Shown here in pieces: positions 34,041-46,235 of a stretch of 64,000 bases of DNA. Origin of the DNA: Dipteris shenzhenensis (lineage: Eukaryota; Polypodiophyta; Polypodiopsida; Gleicheniales). Every line of letters begins with the position of its first letter. The first letter of the stretch is position 1. The stretch lies in assembly GCA_047967505.1 (NCBI GenBank), contig CM106540.1; one strand, 5' to 3'. The notes under the pieces are model-generated. The model worked only from the letters and a program-made list of their open reading frames with translations, did not search any database and was not told the origin of the DNA. The position numbers were made by a program, and so were the translations under genes.

Positions 34041-34680
34041 AGCAAGCAATCTACGATGTTCGTGGATTACAAGGAAAAGATCCACAACAAGCTCACTCCA
34101 TCTATCACCACCACCATCTTTACCATACTCATTGGGTAAATACAACCACAGCATAACATCATCTGCAGACTCAACCATAACCTGAGGATGGGTAATCAAA
34201 TTGGTCCAGGGGAGTTGTTAACCCTAACCTGAGGATGGGTAATCAAATCGGTTGTTAACCCTGTGGCAACAAGGGCCAAAAGTGCAGTCTAGGACAACAA
34301 CTATGAAGAGCATTGTGTGTGTAGAGTAGTGGTAAAGCCCCATGTGAAAAATGGTATGATGAATCTTAAAGGATGAGGATAGCCAAAATCCTCTCTAGAT
34401 TAGATCCAATCATACTTGCAAAATCAAGATCTAGAGAGAGAAAGACTAAAAGCCTACACTTTCCGAGGTCCCTCCACTTTGTGTAGAGACCCCAAAGGTC
34501 CCCCCACTTGTGTAGAGACCTAAATGGTCCCCCCCAAAAGTGGAGGGACTCCTATCCAAAAGGTCTCCTACAAAAGAGGTCCCACCACGGAGGTACCTAC
34601 GGATTCTATAGAGACCAACATGTATAAATATCTCTCAATGGAATGAAGCTCCCACTCTTTGGGGTTCAGTGTTCAAGCTC
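34041..34680. other. Intergenic with short GTAGAGACC repeats
   Basis: A unit containing CCACTTTGTGTAGAGACC and GGTCCCCCCACTTGTGTAGA recurs in tandem at about 34470-34560. No gene is supported. Confidence 0.5.
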
Positions 34681-34744
34681 ACTATTGTGTTCATGCGGTT
34701 GATCTCCATTGTTCCATGCTCTCTTACACTATCGTGTTCTAGCA

Positions 34745-35130
34745 TGCCCTTACCCTTGCACTCTCTACCCTTGTACTCCCTCCTCCTCCCCCTTCCTCCC
34801 CCTTCCTCCTCCTTTCTCCCTCCTCCTCCTCTTCCTCCCTCATCCTTCTCCTCCTACTCCCTCCTCCTCCCCCTTCCTCCCCCTTCCTCCCTCCTCGTCC
34901 TCCTCCTCCCTCCTCCTTCTCCTCCTTCTCCTCCTCCCTCATCCTTCTCCTCCTCCTCCTCCTCCTCCTCCTCCCTTCTCCTCCTCCTCTTTCCACCTCC
35001 TCCTCCCATCTCCTTCTTCCTTCTCCTCCTTCTTCCTCCTCCTCCCTCCTCTTCCTCCCTTCTCCTCCTCCTCCCTCCCCCCCCCTCCCTCCTCCTCCAC
35101 TCACCTCTCTCTTCCTCCTCCTTCCTTGTC
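34745..35130 (+). repeat. Polypyrimidine tract, (CTC/CTT)n, about 385 bp
   Basis: The plus strand is nearly all C and T, mainly CCTCCT and CTTCCT units. Long Ser/Pro/Leu and Glu/Gly/Arg frames on the two strands are artefacts of the tract. Confidence 0.95.
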
Positions 35131-36700
35131 CCTCCCCCTCAACCCTTACCCCTTGAATCCACGAAGGAGAATAGCTCTCCACTCCTCAACCTTGGACTCC
35201 TCCTAGACCTTGCAACCCCTTTGAACCCTGGAAATCCTAGTTAGCTCTCTCAACCCTGTCCCCCTTTTGAACCTTGAAATCCCTTTCTAAACCCTTGAAC
35301 TCGTGGAGGAAAGAGCCTCCACCAATCGTTATGATCGAGCCCTCTTTCTCACCCACGTGTGCATAAGATGCACGCTTTAGCCTACACCTCTCACTGGAAC
35401 ATGACCCAAGGACCTATGCTACACTTGTGAACACCTATGCTACAATGAGCAATGGCATAATTGTAGGTGACCAACACCCTCGAAACCTGCACTTGGGCAA
35501 AATAGAGACAACACCCCCCCCCCCTCCTTCTAACCTGAATTCTCCCCTTAGTTCTTTAAACCCCCCTCTCTCTAGTGCTTTGGTCCCCCCTCTTTCCAGT
35601 TTACGGCTTATTTCATTCCTTGATTATTTGCTCCATTTACCATTTTTTAGAAAAAGCCCTCTCTTCATTTACCATTTCTTGATTATTTACTCCATTTACC
35701 ATTTTTTAAAACCTCTCTTTCTTAGCTATTCACTACTTTATTTCCCTTTGCTTTTCATGTCCCACCTCCTCTAACCTCTCCCCCTCTAAACTAACATCTA
35801 ATATTCATGTATGGTGTTTTCCTCCTCTAAACCTCCCCCTTGAATCTATGGTCCTTTAAATTTCATTAATTTCCTCACACTTCTTTAACCCCCCCACCTC
35901 TCCTTAATCTCGCATCTTGTGGGTTTGCATCCAGATCCAAATCTCTTAATTTTTCTTTTTTACCTTTATTTAGATTATTTCTTTTTAATCACTGATATTC
36001 TCCTCCTCAAACCCGCTCCCTTTATTTGAAATTCCTTTCTTCTTGATTACCCATATAACTACACTTCCACTTCATTAGTTCAATTTCCCTCCACATCTTT
36101 TTACAATAATTCTCCCCTCCCCTCCCCCCCCCCAATTATTTTACATTATTTCCCCCCTTTTTTTCTATTAAATCGTATTAAAATTTCCTCTATTTTAAAA
36201 CTCAATTTGGCTTGGTTGTTTAATAGCTATATGTTCTAGCATCACTATTCCTCCTCCACATTTCTTCCACAAACCCGTCCCCTTCCACACTCTTCTCACC
36301 TACCCCCCACTTCTTCTACCCAAACTATCTTGTATTTACATTAAGCTTGATAAATGTATGGCCAAGTGTTAATTTTTATTGTGACTCCGATAATAAGGGG
36401 GGGTGTTTATGACACCCGTCTTCCCAACTAAAGTTAAGTTGGTTCTTATCATGTTTGCTTATTGGATGGTAGCAGGTAGGCAGACCTTCCTCTTCAATAA
36501 AAGTGATGCTTGCCCCTCAGGACTTATCCAAGCTCAACTTCTATACATTTTTCACAAAGTCATTCCTACAAAATGGCCCACTAGTGGTTTCCTTTAAAAA
36601 CAGGGATTCACCAACTTGTACAAACTTTTTCGTTAATACAATTAGTCCTATTCCATTGTCTAGCTTCACCCTTTTGTCTTTTTACTATGCAAAGTGGTGT
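35131..36700. other. C- and T-rich intergenic sequence, no gene seen
   Basis: It contains degenerate CCCTTGAA/CCCTAAA-like units (35140-35310), C homopolymer runs (near 35513 and 36122) and a duplicated phrase (CCATTTACCATTTTTTA near 35634 and 35694). A small inverted repeat, GGGTGT and ACACCC, lies at 36399-36415. No coding frame is convincing. Confidence 0.5.
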
Positions 36701-36710
36701 TAAGTCTTCC

Positions 36711-36812
36711 ACACACACACACACATGCACGCATACACACACACACATGCACACGCATACACATGCACATATGCATGAATGCACATGCACACACACACAC
36801 ACACACACACAT
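36711..36812 (+). repeat. (CA)n-rich microsatellite
   Basis: CA dinucleotides are mixed with ATGCA interruptions over about 100 bp. Confidence 0.9.
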
Positions 36813-37304
36813 GATGGGTGATCTAATATTATATAGTGTAATGAAGTATGAAGATTCCTAGTTGAGACTAGCTATTTTCAATGATATTATAACATCATTG
36901 CTTGTATTGAAGCCTTAAAAAATGTCCTTTACGATACTCACCCAAATATAAAGAGTGTATAGAATTTATGGATGAGCTTATGTTAATGTATTATGCTAAT
37001 GCATCATACAGTTGACTATATATTGAAGAATATAGTATTGTGGGTACACATGGAAAATATGGAGGGATAAATTGAGGATAAATCCCATTATGGACCATAA
37101 AGAGCGGGTTACATGGGGTATAGTTTTAGAGGCTAGGTATGGTTAGAAAGAGGAATAGTGGATATTCAAATTTGCCAACACTTGGCTATAACAAATTGAT
37201 CACATCAACGTACTAGTGATCTCTCATGAGTGAACAATTGCTTGTTCTATCACCTGAAAACACATCTATAATGCTAGTAATATATCATTATCTCACATGT
37301 GGTG
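36813..37304. other. AT-rich intergenic sequence
   Basis: Nothing recognisable on either strand. Confidence 0.5.
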
Positions 37305-37443
<139 letters not shown>

Positions 37444-37865
37444 ACCATGTGAGCTAATGATTGCCTATATTGTCACCTCAACACACATTCAAAATTCTAG
37501 TTTTGCAATAGTAAGGTATATATATGTCATCTTAGGTCCAAATACCATCATCTCCCTCCTTACATCAAAGATATAAATAGATCAATTAGATTTAGTTGTG
37601 GTAATATCACATAAATAGAGTTTCTTTGGCAATCATTGGATTTATACTGCTAGTATGAACATTATAGTTTGAGCCATGTGCAAGCATAGGAGTTGTGATG
37701 TGGAATAGTAAGAATCCCACCAAATACCATATCACATAATTAGTTTCATTTTAGGTTGATAGAGACCATTATATGAGTTGTGATGTGGGACAGCAGCCAT
37801 GCCAAACATATAACATACCAAATCTTTACTTTTATTCCCATTTCTCATATCATAAATAGATAAGG
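37444..37865. other. AT-rich intergenic sequence
   Basis: GTTGTGATGTGGAAT and GTTGTGATGTGGGAC (near 37690 and 37779) begin two similar stretches, a minor local duplication. No gene is seen. Confidence 0.5.
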
Positions 37866-38303
37866 TTGACCCAAGCATATCAAATGATCTATGGATCTAT
37901 CACTACAAATCTTTTATTAAAAGAGGAAAGGGGGAAAGGAGATGGAGTATGGAGATGGATGGTGATGGACACAAGCCACCATCATGACCCCTCTTTTCCT
38001 CACCTAAATCCCAATGCATGTCTCCTTCTACATGGTATTGTTGACGATCCCAAGGCTCAAAGAGAAAGTCACATCGCCGCACAAATTGGACAAGCCAAAG
38101 ATTTGTTTCCTCTATCATTTTTAGACGAGTTCGCTTTTTTAGACGAGCAATCCCTTCCTGCTTTAGCCAAAGACTCCTCTATTGTGGAAACATGGCTCTT
38201 CCCTCCTCAACGTAATGGATACTCCTTCTTTGGTAGTAGAGCTGAGGAGGTAGAGGAGGAGGAGTGGCTCGACAATCACATAACTGGCTTGACATTTGAA
38301 TGA
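37866..38303 (+). CDS. Unidentified ORF, up to 145 codons
   Basis: An open frame with normal composition ends at TGA 38301; the first ATG is at 37882. Its C-terminal part is acidic (AEEVEEEEWLD), with DLFPLSFLDEFAFLDEQ in the middle. No domain is recognised. It lies 40 bp left of Copia-3 and could be an exon, a remnant of the element Copia-3 inserted into, or chance. No promoter or splice evidence is visible. Confidence 0.3.
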   Translation: MTQAYQMIYGSITTNLLLKEERGKGDGVWRWMVMDTSHHHDPSFPHLNPNACLLLHGIVDDPKAQRESHIAAQIGQAKDLFPLSFLDEFAFLDEQSLPALAKDSSIVETWLFPPQRNGYSFFGSRAEEVEEEEWLDNHITGLTFE

Positions 38304-38343
38304 GCTCCAAGAAAGACTCTTAGTAACCAGGGAGAATACCCAT

Positions 38344-39062
38344 TGTTAGATATCAATGCTCCACTCTCATGTAACTATGTGGGAACCAGCTAACTCTACT
38401 TGTAAGCCCCCCATATGAGGAGAAGGCATCTGAGTAGCTCGATTATTCGGTAGGTCCTAGTTTGGACACCAGATGGGGGCCATGTGTGGCCCAATGGCTG
38501 GATGGCTTCAAATAGAGTTGGCACACTGCCAACTATGCTACATGTAAGTGTGGGAAGGCATCCCATGACTGACCGCATTGAGGGTAGATGGAGCATTTCC
38601 CAAGGCAGCCCACTCTCAAGTTGAGGGGCCTGTTTGGAGCCCCAAATGATCTAGGATGGCTCTGGGAATGGGGACCGTAGGTTAGTTGCTCTATTCTATG
38701 CCACGGTTCTATCATGTGGTCGGTAGACCGACCTCCAGTTGACCGTTTGGGGTGGACTAGGTCGGTCACCCAATTGGGTCTAATCGACTATGACTGGTGC
38801 CTATATAAGAGCAAGCCCGTGAATCCCATCATCATCACTGGCTACAGCAACCCTGATTCCTTAGCATCTAGCCTCCGTTCTCTACTGTTTCCAGCATGCC
38901 ATCGAAGCTTCTCTCACAGGAGCAAATGGCTGAGAGGCAGCGCCATCTATTGTATTAGTTTTACAGTAATCAAATTTTTTATTCTCCATACTATCTGCTT
39001 TTCTCTCTTGCATACGAGATCCTGTTATCTATTGAGCATAGACGTTGTATTGTTTTCTTACA
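38344..39062 (+). repeat. Copia-3 5' LTR (719 bp)
   Basis: The start is fixed by the target duplication CCCAT and the end by the primer site. The last 222 bases recur at 40995-41216. Its first 22 bases recur, inverted, at 5357-5378. Confidence 0.9.
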
Positions 39063-39074
39063 TGGTATCAGAGC
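39063..39074 (+). other. Primer-binding site of Copia-3
   Basis: TGGTATCAGAGC, the initiator Met-tRNA type, directly follows the LTR. Confidence 0.92.
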
Positions 39075-39132
39075 TTGGGCTCTAGCAAGAAGATTTGGTA
39101 GTGTGTTTCTGTTTGTGAGCAAATTGTGAGAG

Positions 39133-41005
39133 ATGGCCCAGCCCGCAAGACTACGAATCCCACCGTTCGGCGAAAGTGAAAAGTTGGACGGCACTAACTA
39201 TCCACTCTGGAAGTTCAAGATGAAGACCATCCCAAGCGCATATGAGCTTTGGGATACTGCTACTGTGGTGGACATGAAGCCAGTTCTGAGATAGAATCCA
39301 GCTAATGCAGGACAACAGATAGTACCAACTGCGGATGAGATTCTCGCATGGATAAGAAGAAATGGAGATGCATTGTGTTCTATTGTCTGCAATGTAAGTG
39401 ATTTCGTCATGGCATTAATTCAACATGTCACCACAGCGGAGGAGGCATGGACAATCTTGAAAAATCAGTAGAAGACCATGAATCAGATGCAGATTTAGAA
39501 TCTGGAGACTCAACTCACGAACGAAAAACTGTCTAAGTGTGAAACGGCAAAGAAGTTCATCTCCAGGGTGAAGAATCTATGCGATCAAATGACTGCAATT
39601 GGCATCACCATCACCAGTGAGAATCTAGCACGAAGGTGCATACGGATTCTCCCACCAAAGTATGATGGTCTTGTTACGGCGCTGAATACATAGAACAGAA
39701 ATCCATCCCTCAACTTTGAGGATTTAAGCGCAATGCTTCTGGAGGAGGAGATGCATCAAAAGACGAGGACTAGAGTAGATTTGATTTTCTCGGCTAGATC
39801 AAAGAAAGGTAAGGGTAAGGACTTTGGTAACCCATCTTCTTCTGATGATAAAAAGAGAAAGAAGAAGATCAAGTGCTTCTATTGCAACAAGGCAAGGCAC
39901 AAGCAGAATGAGTGCTGGAAGAAGATTGCAGATGAGAAGAATGGAGTAAAGAAAGAGTCCAGCAACAGCATGCAGGCAGTACCAGTAGAGCTGTTTGTAG
40001 CAATTGAGGAGATTTGCATGGAGGCAGTTCGTGTACCTGCGGACGAACCTTGGATTATTGACAGTGGTGCATTGCGCCACATGACCAGTTGGAAGGATTG
40101 GTATATGTCTCTACATCTGGTAGGGAATGACATCCTGGTAGCGGTCGGCAATGATGCAAAATGTCCAGCAAAAGGAAAAGGTACGATTGCTCTTAAGTCA
40201 GATGGAGTTGTAAAATAGTTGTCCGATGTTCTTTATGTGCCTGATATCAAGAGGAACTTTTTGTCCATTTCTGCGATCATGGATCGGGACCTCAAAGCTC
40301 ACTTCGATAAGAATGGCGCACAGATTTTGGATCTTCAAGGGAAGGTCATTGGTAAAGGTACAACGTGCAACAACATCTACGAACTCTCAGCTTTCAGTGC
40401 TTGAGCCGATGTGAGTGACACAGCTGTGGCATGAGAGGTTTGGTCATCTAAACCTTAGTTCTTTAAAGGAGATGCATAAAAGTGGAATGATTGTAGACCT
40501 ACCAGAAATTACAGATCTGCCCGATGTATGTGAAGCTTGCATGATGGGGCAAGCAGCATCGGCATCCCTTTCCTAAAGAGGCCAGTAGGGCAAAGGCTCC
40601 TCTAGAGCTCGTTCACATGGACCTCTGCGGAAAGATGGAGATGGAAGCTTTGGGTGGTTCCTACTACTTCATGACATTGATCGACGACTACAGTAGAAGG
40701 ATATGGATATACTTCTTGAAGACTAAAGATGAGGCTTTTAGTAAGTTCAAAGAATGGCATGTAATGGTCGAGAAAGAAACAGGGAGGAAGGTGAAGTTGA
40801 GATCAGACAGAGGTGGTAAGTTCACATCAAGTGAATTTGAAAGTTACTGCAAAAGTCATGAGATCAAGAGGCAGAAACCCCCGCCACATACACCACAGCA
40901 AAATGGAGTAGCAGAGTGCAAGATGCATGTCATCTGCGAAATGGGTAGAAGTATGATGAAAGGGAAAGATTTGCCAAAGTCTTTCTGGGCTGAAGCTACA
41001 GCAAC
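39133..41005 (+). pseudogene. Copia-3 gag-pol remnant (gag, protease, partial integrase)
   Basis: ATG at 39133 opens MAQPARLRIPPFGESEKLDG with a typical gag sequence (YPLWKFKMK). Features in order: a CX2CX4HX4C zinc knuckle (CFYCNKARHKQNEC, near 39880), a protease site IIDSGALRHMTSW (near 40055), an integrase finger (LWHERFGHLNLSSL, in another frame) and an integrase core (FMTLIDDYSRR, RSDRGGKF, NGVAECKM). Stops at 39292, 39469, 39496, 39691 and 40216 are all TAG. Frameshifts lie near 40410 and 40550. Coding stops at SFWAEATAT, where integrase joins directly to LTR sequence through the shared bases GCTACAGCAAC. Confidence 0.88.
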
Positions 41006-41216
41006 CCTGATTCCTTAGCATCTAGCCTCCATCCTCTACTGTTTCCAGCATGCCATCGAAGCTTCTCTCATAGGAGTGCACGGCTAGGAGGTAGTGCCAT
41101 CTATTGTATCAGCTTTACAGTAATCAAATTTTTGATTCTCCATACTATCTGCTTTTCTCTCTTGCATATGAGATCCTATTATCTATTGAGAATAGACGTT
41201 GTATTGTTTTCTTACA
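40995..41216 (+). repeat. Copia-3 3' LTR remnant (222 bp)
   Basis: It matches 38841-39062 with no length change but about 17 substitutions. The left edge is the deletion junction with integrase; the right edge abuts the CCCAT target duplicate. Confidence 0.9.
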
Positions 41217-41304
41217 CCCATAGCCCCAGGACAATCAAGTAATTGGAGCTCATGTGCAACCAAATTCTCAAGGAGCATGCCACATTAGGGTGAGGGTGAA
41301 CCAC

Positions 41305-42378
41305 TTAGTGCAAGTAAGTCAGTTATGACCTTTCTAGATGACAAACTTCTCAATGATTTAGTTTTTGTTGTATACTCATGCTTTGGTAGGCTTCCTTCCT
41401 GGAGTTAGTCCCCCAATGGACTTGGATCAGAGATCAAATTGGGTAAGGAAGGACATGAATGTATTGAATGCTAGATTCTTGAAAAAAGGTTTCTTTGTTT
41501 TTCTCTTTGAAAAGCCTGAGATAGAAGTAAGAGCCCTTCAGCATGGTCAGTGGACCATTAGAAATCAGACTTTATACTTGGAATGGTGGTCCAAGGATTT
41601 TCCTCTAGATGCCGCTAGATCCACCAAGATTCCAGTCTAGGTTGAGCTACCTAATCTTCCTCTCTATTTGTGTAATCAATTACCTTTCTTATGCTATGGT
41701 TTAGGGGAAATCCTTGGGGTGGAATAGGAAAATTTTATTAATCCTAGAGGTAACCCCCAAGTGTGTATCAAGATGGATATTGCAAAGGAAATGACCAAGA
41801 CCCTCATAATCCTAAATAGAAATGGTAGTGCCTTTAGGGAGCAACAGCCCCTGGTTTATAAGAATTTTCCCACTTCTTGCTTCTTGTGTGGATTATCCAC
41901 ACATGTGGTGAAAATTTGTCCTTTCAAAAGGAGCAAACCCAAAGAGGTTGCTTTTATTGTTCCAAAGCAAGTTGTACCTACAAAAAATCGGGTTCCCAAG
42001 ACTCCTTCAATGCCCTTAAGAACTCAACAGGAGGGGGAAAAAGCAAATAAGAATCCCTTTGAACATCTCAAAGATAAGGGGGCTGACATGGAAGTCAGCA
42101 ATAGAGAGGATCAGGATGATCACATGATTGTTAAATCTGGCTAGTCAAAAGAGTTTTAAAAAGATGTTAATAGTTAGGATGCCATGAAAGGGAAAGATAT
42201 AAGTGAAGAGGATTCAGAAGAGAAAATTAAGGGCACCCCAGGAAGCCAAGGGGAGTCTAGCCAAAGTAAAGCCTTCACTATGGTCCAATATAAAAGAGGA
42301 AAATCTAAAGCGACTACTACTCAGGTAAATAGACCCAAACCCAGGGCTAAGAAGGGGCAGAAAAAGAATGTCAAATAA
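41305..42378 (+). pseudogene. LINE ORF1 (DUF4283 domain and CCHC zinc knuckle), decayed
   Basis: A single frame carries ALVGFLPGVSPPMDLDQRSN, GFFVFLFEKPEIEVRALQHG and TLYLEWWSKDF. This matches the DUF4283 domain of plant L1-type LINE ORF1 proteins, which bind RNA. CFLCGLSTHVVKICPFKR (near 41878) follows, a CX2CX4HX4C-type knuckle. Stops lie near 41356, at 41638-41640 (IPV-stop-VELPNLPL, where Trp is usual), near 41727 and at 42142-42144, with TAA and TAG shortly after. The tail is Lys-rich. The frame ends at TAA 42376-42378, overlapping the presumed ORF2 start (ATG 42368), as in other LINEs. Confidence 0.8.
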
Positions 42379-43612
42379 ATCAGTCTACTTCTTGACTCTT
42401 AATGTTAGGGGTTGATGGACCCTGAAAGAGGAGAAGAGATATCTCACAGGTTGAGGGATAATTCTCTTTCCCCTAATTTCCTAGCGTTACAAGAGGTCTT
42501 GAGGCCTATGGAGTCATTTTAGAGAGTAGATTGATCATTGAAGTCTATAGACAAAACAAGAGTCTGGATTTTTATTTCCCATGTGGAAGGTAAGGGGGGG
42601 ATTGCTATTGGAGTCCTCTCTCATTATAATGGAGGAGTCACCTAAGTGATCACAGGTGGGCAAAACACATGAGTGCTCCTCAAATGCTTTATTAAAAGGA
42701 TTAATTTTATTTTAATCTCTATGTATGCTCCCAATTAAGTAGCAAAAAGAAAGGTATTATGAGATTCTCTTTTGTGTGCAGATGGCAATTATTTTTCTAT
42801 GGGGGATTTCAATATGGTAGAGGTGAAGAGGGACAGATGGTTGGAAAAAGGCACTGTCCTTAGAGGATCTGAGCTGGATGCTTGGGAGGAACTCAAAGAG
42901 CACTTGCAAATGGTAGATGAATGTTCAGATGGGGATTTCACTTAGTGTAATAGCAAATTGGGTGAGTGCAGAAGAGAAGCTAGATTGGACAGGTTTTATC
43001 TCTCACAGGGACTTCTAAAAATCTCAGTTCTTTAAAGACTAAGACTTTCTCCTCCTTAACTCTACTAGACACAAACCTATCTTTCTATGTTGTGATTTCA
43101 ATTCTGGTCATAGAGGAACCTCTTCAAACCAAAAACTATTTGCTTTGAAGAGTGTTCAATCCTTGATAAAGGAAGCTTGGGAAAATGCTTTTTTTGAGGG
43201 TAGGTTTGTTGCAATTGAGAATACTCATAAAATTCTCAAGACAACTAGAAAGCTTAGAGCCAAGGTAAGAGCTTAGAGAATGCATTTGATTTAAAGGAAA
43301 ATTGAGAGCTTAGAGCAGTAGGCCAGATCAAGAGATCCGAACACTCAAAGGGATTTACTTATTGCCAAAAATATACTCAAAGGGATCTAGATACTAAAAG
43401 GGATCCAAATAGTCAAAGGGATCCAGATACTATAAGGAATTTACTTATTGCCAAAAAAAGAGCTCAGAAGACAAGAACACATTAGATTGAATGAAACCAA
43501 GGTGTATTTCAGAGATTGGTGTGCAGGTAAGATTGATAGAGCTACTAAGAAAACCTTCAAGCTTATCAGAAGAAAAACAATCAATGAGGACATCCCTCTT
43601 TTAAAAAAGGTG
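42368..43612 (+). pseudogene. LINE ORF2, 5' half: endonuclease and linker
   Basis: MSNKSVYFLTLNVRG is the start of an apurinic-type (EEP) endonuclease. Broken frames then give FLALQEVLRP, GKGGIAIGVLSHY, FILISMYAPN, GNYFSMGDFNMVE (the GDFN metal site) and RREARLDRFYLSQGLL, in the expected order. Several TAG and TGA codons interrupt. A tandem array of about 20-bp units around CAAAGGGATCCA lies at 43340-43440. The linker frame (LRRQEHIRLNETKVYFRDWC, then RRKTINEDIPLLKK) stops matching at about 43612 and resumes at about 53588 (KKANGTLVSSTEENINLI), so the LINE is split there by a block of about 10 kb. Confidence 0.8.
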
Positions 43613-43837
43613 TCAATGACACATAGGCTTTGCAAATGGAAGTTATATAATTCTTTGTGTGGTTATGGTTTTGATCTCTCATGCAAGGAGGAATGTGATT
43701 GAGTGATCGGTCTAGTAAGCATAAGAAGTACTAGACATTGTCTCGTTCGTAGGTATGTTTGTCCAAAAATCTAATGTGCCAGTGTAAATAGTTGTCGGTA
43801 CTTTAACATGCATTTGGAAATTGTAATCATTCATAGT
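43613..43837. other. Left edge of the inserted block
   Basis: After AAAAAGG the sequence departs from the LINE with TGTCAATGACAC, an inverted repeat (GTGTCA with TGACAC). On the minus strand this would be the 3' end of the Helentron, where a small hairpin is usual. A seven-base AAAAAGG also borders the right edge at about 53588. Confidence 0.45.
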
Positions 43838-44410
43838 TCATTTGAGTTTTGTTGAATTTGTTATTGTTAGGTTCATGTCAATGTTAAAATCAGTGATGAG
43901 TACTTGTTTTGATTCATTATTGATATTGCATTTCAAAATAAATTGCAAGAGGTCAAAAAATGATGTTATTTTTGAGCTTGGTGATCTATATATTGATACT
44001 ATCAAGTAGGCTTGCATGTTTTTATTAACAAGAGCTTCAATGATTTCTACTCCTTGGATTTTGTGTAAGTGATAATGCATTAAAGAAGTTGTATTGTTTA
44101 GTAGAATGCATGAACCACTTGAAGAGAAAACATGTATTGATTGGAATTTATTAAAAGTTAATGTCTGGTGTTGATGGGATTGAGTTTCTTGTAAGCATAG
44201 GAAATTTGGTTGAATTAGTTCTTCAATGTTTTCAACGTCTAGTTTGTACCTTTGTAGAGATCTTGTATTCAAACAATGGATGCTTATGTTGAAATTGGAG
44301 CTTTGTTGTTCTTTTAGTATGCTCCATCTGCATGTTGTATTAAGTCTTTGCATCTCTTGTTGAACATCTTTTTCCACTTGAAAATTTTCATGTTTGAGTG
44401 GTTCGAGCAA
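43838..44410 (-). pseudogene. EEP (apurinic-type) endonuclease at the end of the Helentron
   Basis: The frame reads NISIHCLNTRSLQRYKLDVE, then LIQPNFLCLQETQS (the conserved LQE glutamate), SSGSCILLNN, LIVSIYRSPSSK and KQVLITDFNID (normally GDFN). This is the N-terminal two-thirds of an endonuclease/exonuclease/phosphatase fold; the final His-containing motif is not seen. It follows the helicase by about 110 bp in the same orientation, so it belongs to the Helentron rather than to the plus-strand LINE, which has its own endonuclease at 42.4-43.0 kb. Confidence 0.8.
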
Positions 44411-44519
44411 GTAAAGGTTCTCAATTTTTTAAACCCTAGAAAGTGCAGGGTAAGCCAACCCATGACCTCACACTTTTGATGGAAAGAATGCCAAACGATC
44501 CATTATTAGGCCTTGAGAC

Positions 44520-45986
44520 CTATGGATTGTTCTTCCTACATTTGCTTGTATAGGGAATTGCTCTCTTGTTAGAATGTTTGTTTTCAATGGTCCAATTTGC
44601 ACCTCTTTTGCAAATACGATGAATATGTGTCCAACTTTGATTGATATTGTTATTATATGCCTCTCTATTGTTGTTTCTTGCTTTTTTTCCTACATTGATA
44701 TTTTGAAACTTGATCCAGACTATGTCTTTTCCTTGGGAAGTTGAACTTCCTTGGAAGACTCCATCAGCTCCATTCACCAAACCATCATGTTGATTGAGGT
44801 TTCTTGAATAAAGTTCAACAAGCATTCCTTTTTTTGACACCACTTTAGTTCTAATCCCATTAGTAGCTTTTGGATCCTCCATTAATTTCTTTGATGTGCA
44901 TGAAGACTCAGAGAAATGATCAATTACTATGAGAGAATATGTCTCGCCTTCCACCATATCAAGTATTGAGTCGTTATGTGCGTGGAAGGTGTGGCCTTGT
45001 GGTGGTTGTCGGAAGCATATGTTGTTTATGGATTTTGAGTGTGGGTGCACTTTCTAAAGGAGTTCAATGTGTGTATGAATTCGTTGTCATTTTTTGTCAT
45101 TGTTTGTTGTAGTTCAAAACATTTTATTTTAGTTTTCCAGTACGTATTCACCAAGCTCTCAAGTGTTTCGTTGTTGTCTTTAAAAACCCAAGCATCCTTC
45201 ATGGGCTTTGCTTGGTAAAAATCTCCACATGTTATAATGTCAACTCCATTGAAATAGTCTTCATAATTTCTTTTCAAAAAATGCATTCTCAAGTCAACGA
45301 AGTTCATTGTTCTTCTTCCCACTAGGGATATTTCATCAAACACAATGAGTTGAACTAGCTAGTTTTTCTAGGGCGAGTGACGTGAGTTCTTTGCTATGTA
45401 CTAGTAAGTGTAGAGCGGAGTGTATGGTGATTCCATCTATGTTTGGGTAGCCTTTCCAGTGTAGGCCAGCAGCAATGCTTTTGTTAAATTAATGTCATTT
45501 GACGTTAATACTTGATTGTAGAATCTAACTCCTTGAACAAGAAGAAGTAAGTAGATATGTCTTCCCTGTGCCAGCTCCACTTGTTACGAACAAGTGGATC
45601 ATTTCTTTGGGGTTGACTCTTTTTCATAGGAGAATGTCATCGAATATTTCCCTTTGTTCTTTATTAAGGCTTCTTGTATGCATATAGTATTCCTCATTAG
45701 GTAAGAGTATGATCTGCTTGGTTGGTATAATGAAATTATCATTACGTTTGGTTTTTTTCAAAAGTCGCATATCCATCCCAATGTCATATGTGTTAACATA
45801 TTCCGACATTTCAATGTTTGCTGTTTCGTCCACATTGTTGTCGTACTTCCTCAAATCATCAATGCATGTGCCTTCTTCTAATAGAATTTCATAGTTGAAA
45901 TTAAATTTCTTATTGTTCAATAGAATTATTGCTTCATTCCCTTCATGTGCTGCTTTCCATGAACCATATGTTTGGAGAGGATACAA
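44520..45986 (-). pseudogene. Helentron PIF1-family helicase region
   Basis: LNKEQREIFDDILL (about 45624-45665) opens the helicase. Walker A TSGAGTGKTYLL lies at about 45555-45585. MFDEISLVGRRTMNFVD (Walker B DEIS, from 45343), GVDIITCGDFYQAKP and FELQQTMTKND continue in the 45026-45343 block. The C-terminal block (44520-45050) holds LYSRNLNQHDGLVNGADG and KDIVWIKFQNINVGKKAR. These are motifs I, II, III and later ones of PIF1 helicases, which unwind DNA during rolling-circle transposition. Frames change between blocks. Confidence 0.85.
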
Positions 45987-46235
45987 CTCGTCTACTTTGA
46001 ATGGTCAGTAGGGAAGGACTTGCTCTATATAGTAGTTAATGGGATCTTTTACTTTATTGAATTTGATGAACCTTATGATCTTTTGGTTGGCCTAGATCTG
46101 GTTGATGAGTGGTTATTGGCAGTGAATGAGGCTAGGCAAATGTCTTCCATGCCCGCATGTCTAATGTACTTTTCTATTATTGACATGCAAGCTATGTTTT
46201 TGGAGTTTGCATCTAATTTTTCTAGTTGATGCTTT

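Larger units (their letters stand above)
38344..41216 (+). mobile_element. Copia-3: old, internally deleted Copia element
   Basis: A 719-bp 5' LTR (38344-39062) begins TGTTAGATATC and ends TTCTTACA. It is followed at 39063 by the Met-tRNA primer site, a decayed gag-protease-integrase region and a 222-bp remnant of the 3' LTR (40995-41216). The flanks carry a perfect 5-bp target duplication CCCAT (38339-38343 and 41217-41221), which fixes both borders. Reverse transcriptase, RNase H, the polypurine tract and the first two-thirds of the 3' LTR are missing. The shared LTR part differs at roughly 17 of 222 positions by eye, far more than in the other Copia elements here, so this insertion is oldest. 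Confidence 0.92.

Noticed and set aside
34669-35244. Three overlapping frames of 147-191 codons rich in Ser/Pro/Leu or Glu/Gly/Arg
   Set aside because: They arise from the CTC/CTT polypyrimidine tract; all frames are open because the tract lacks stop codons.
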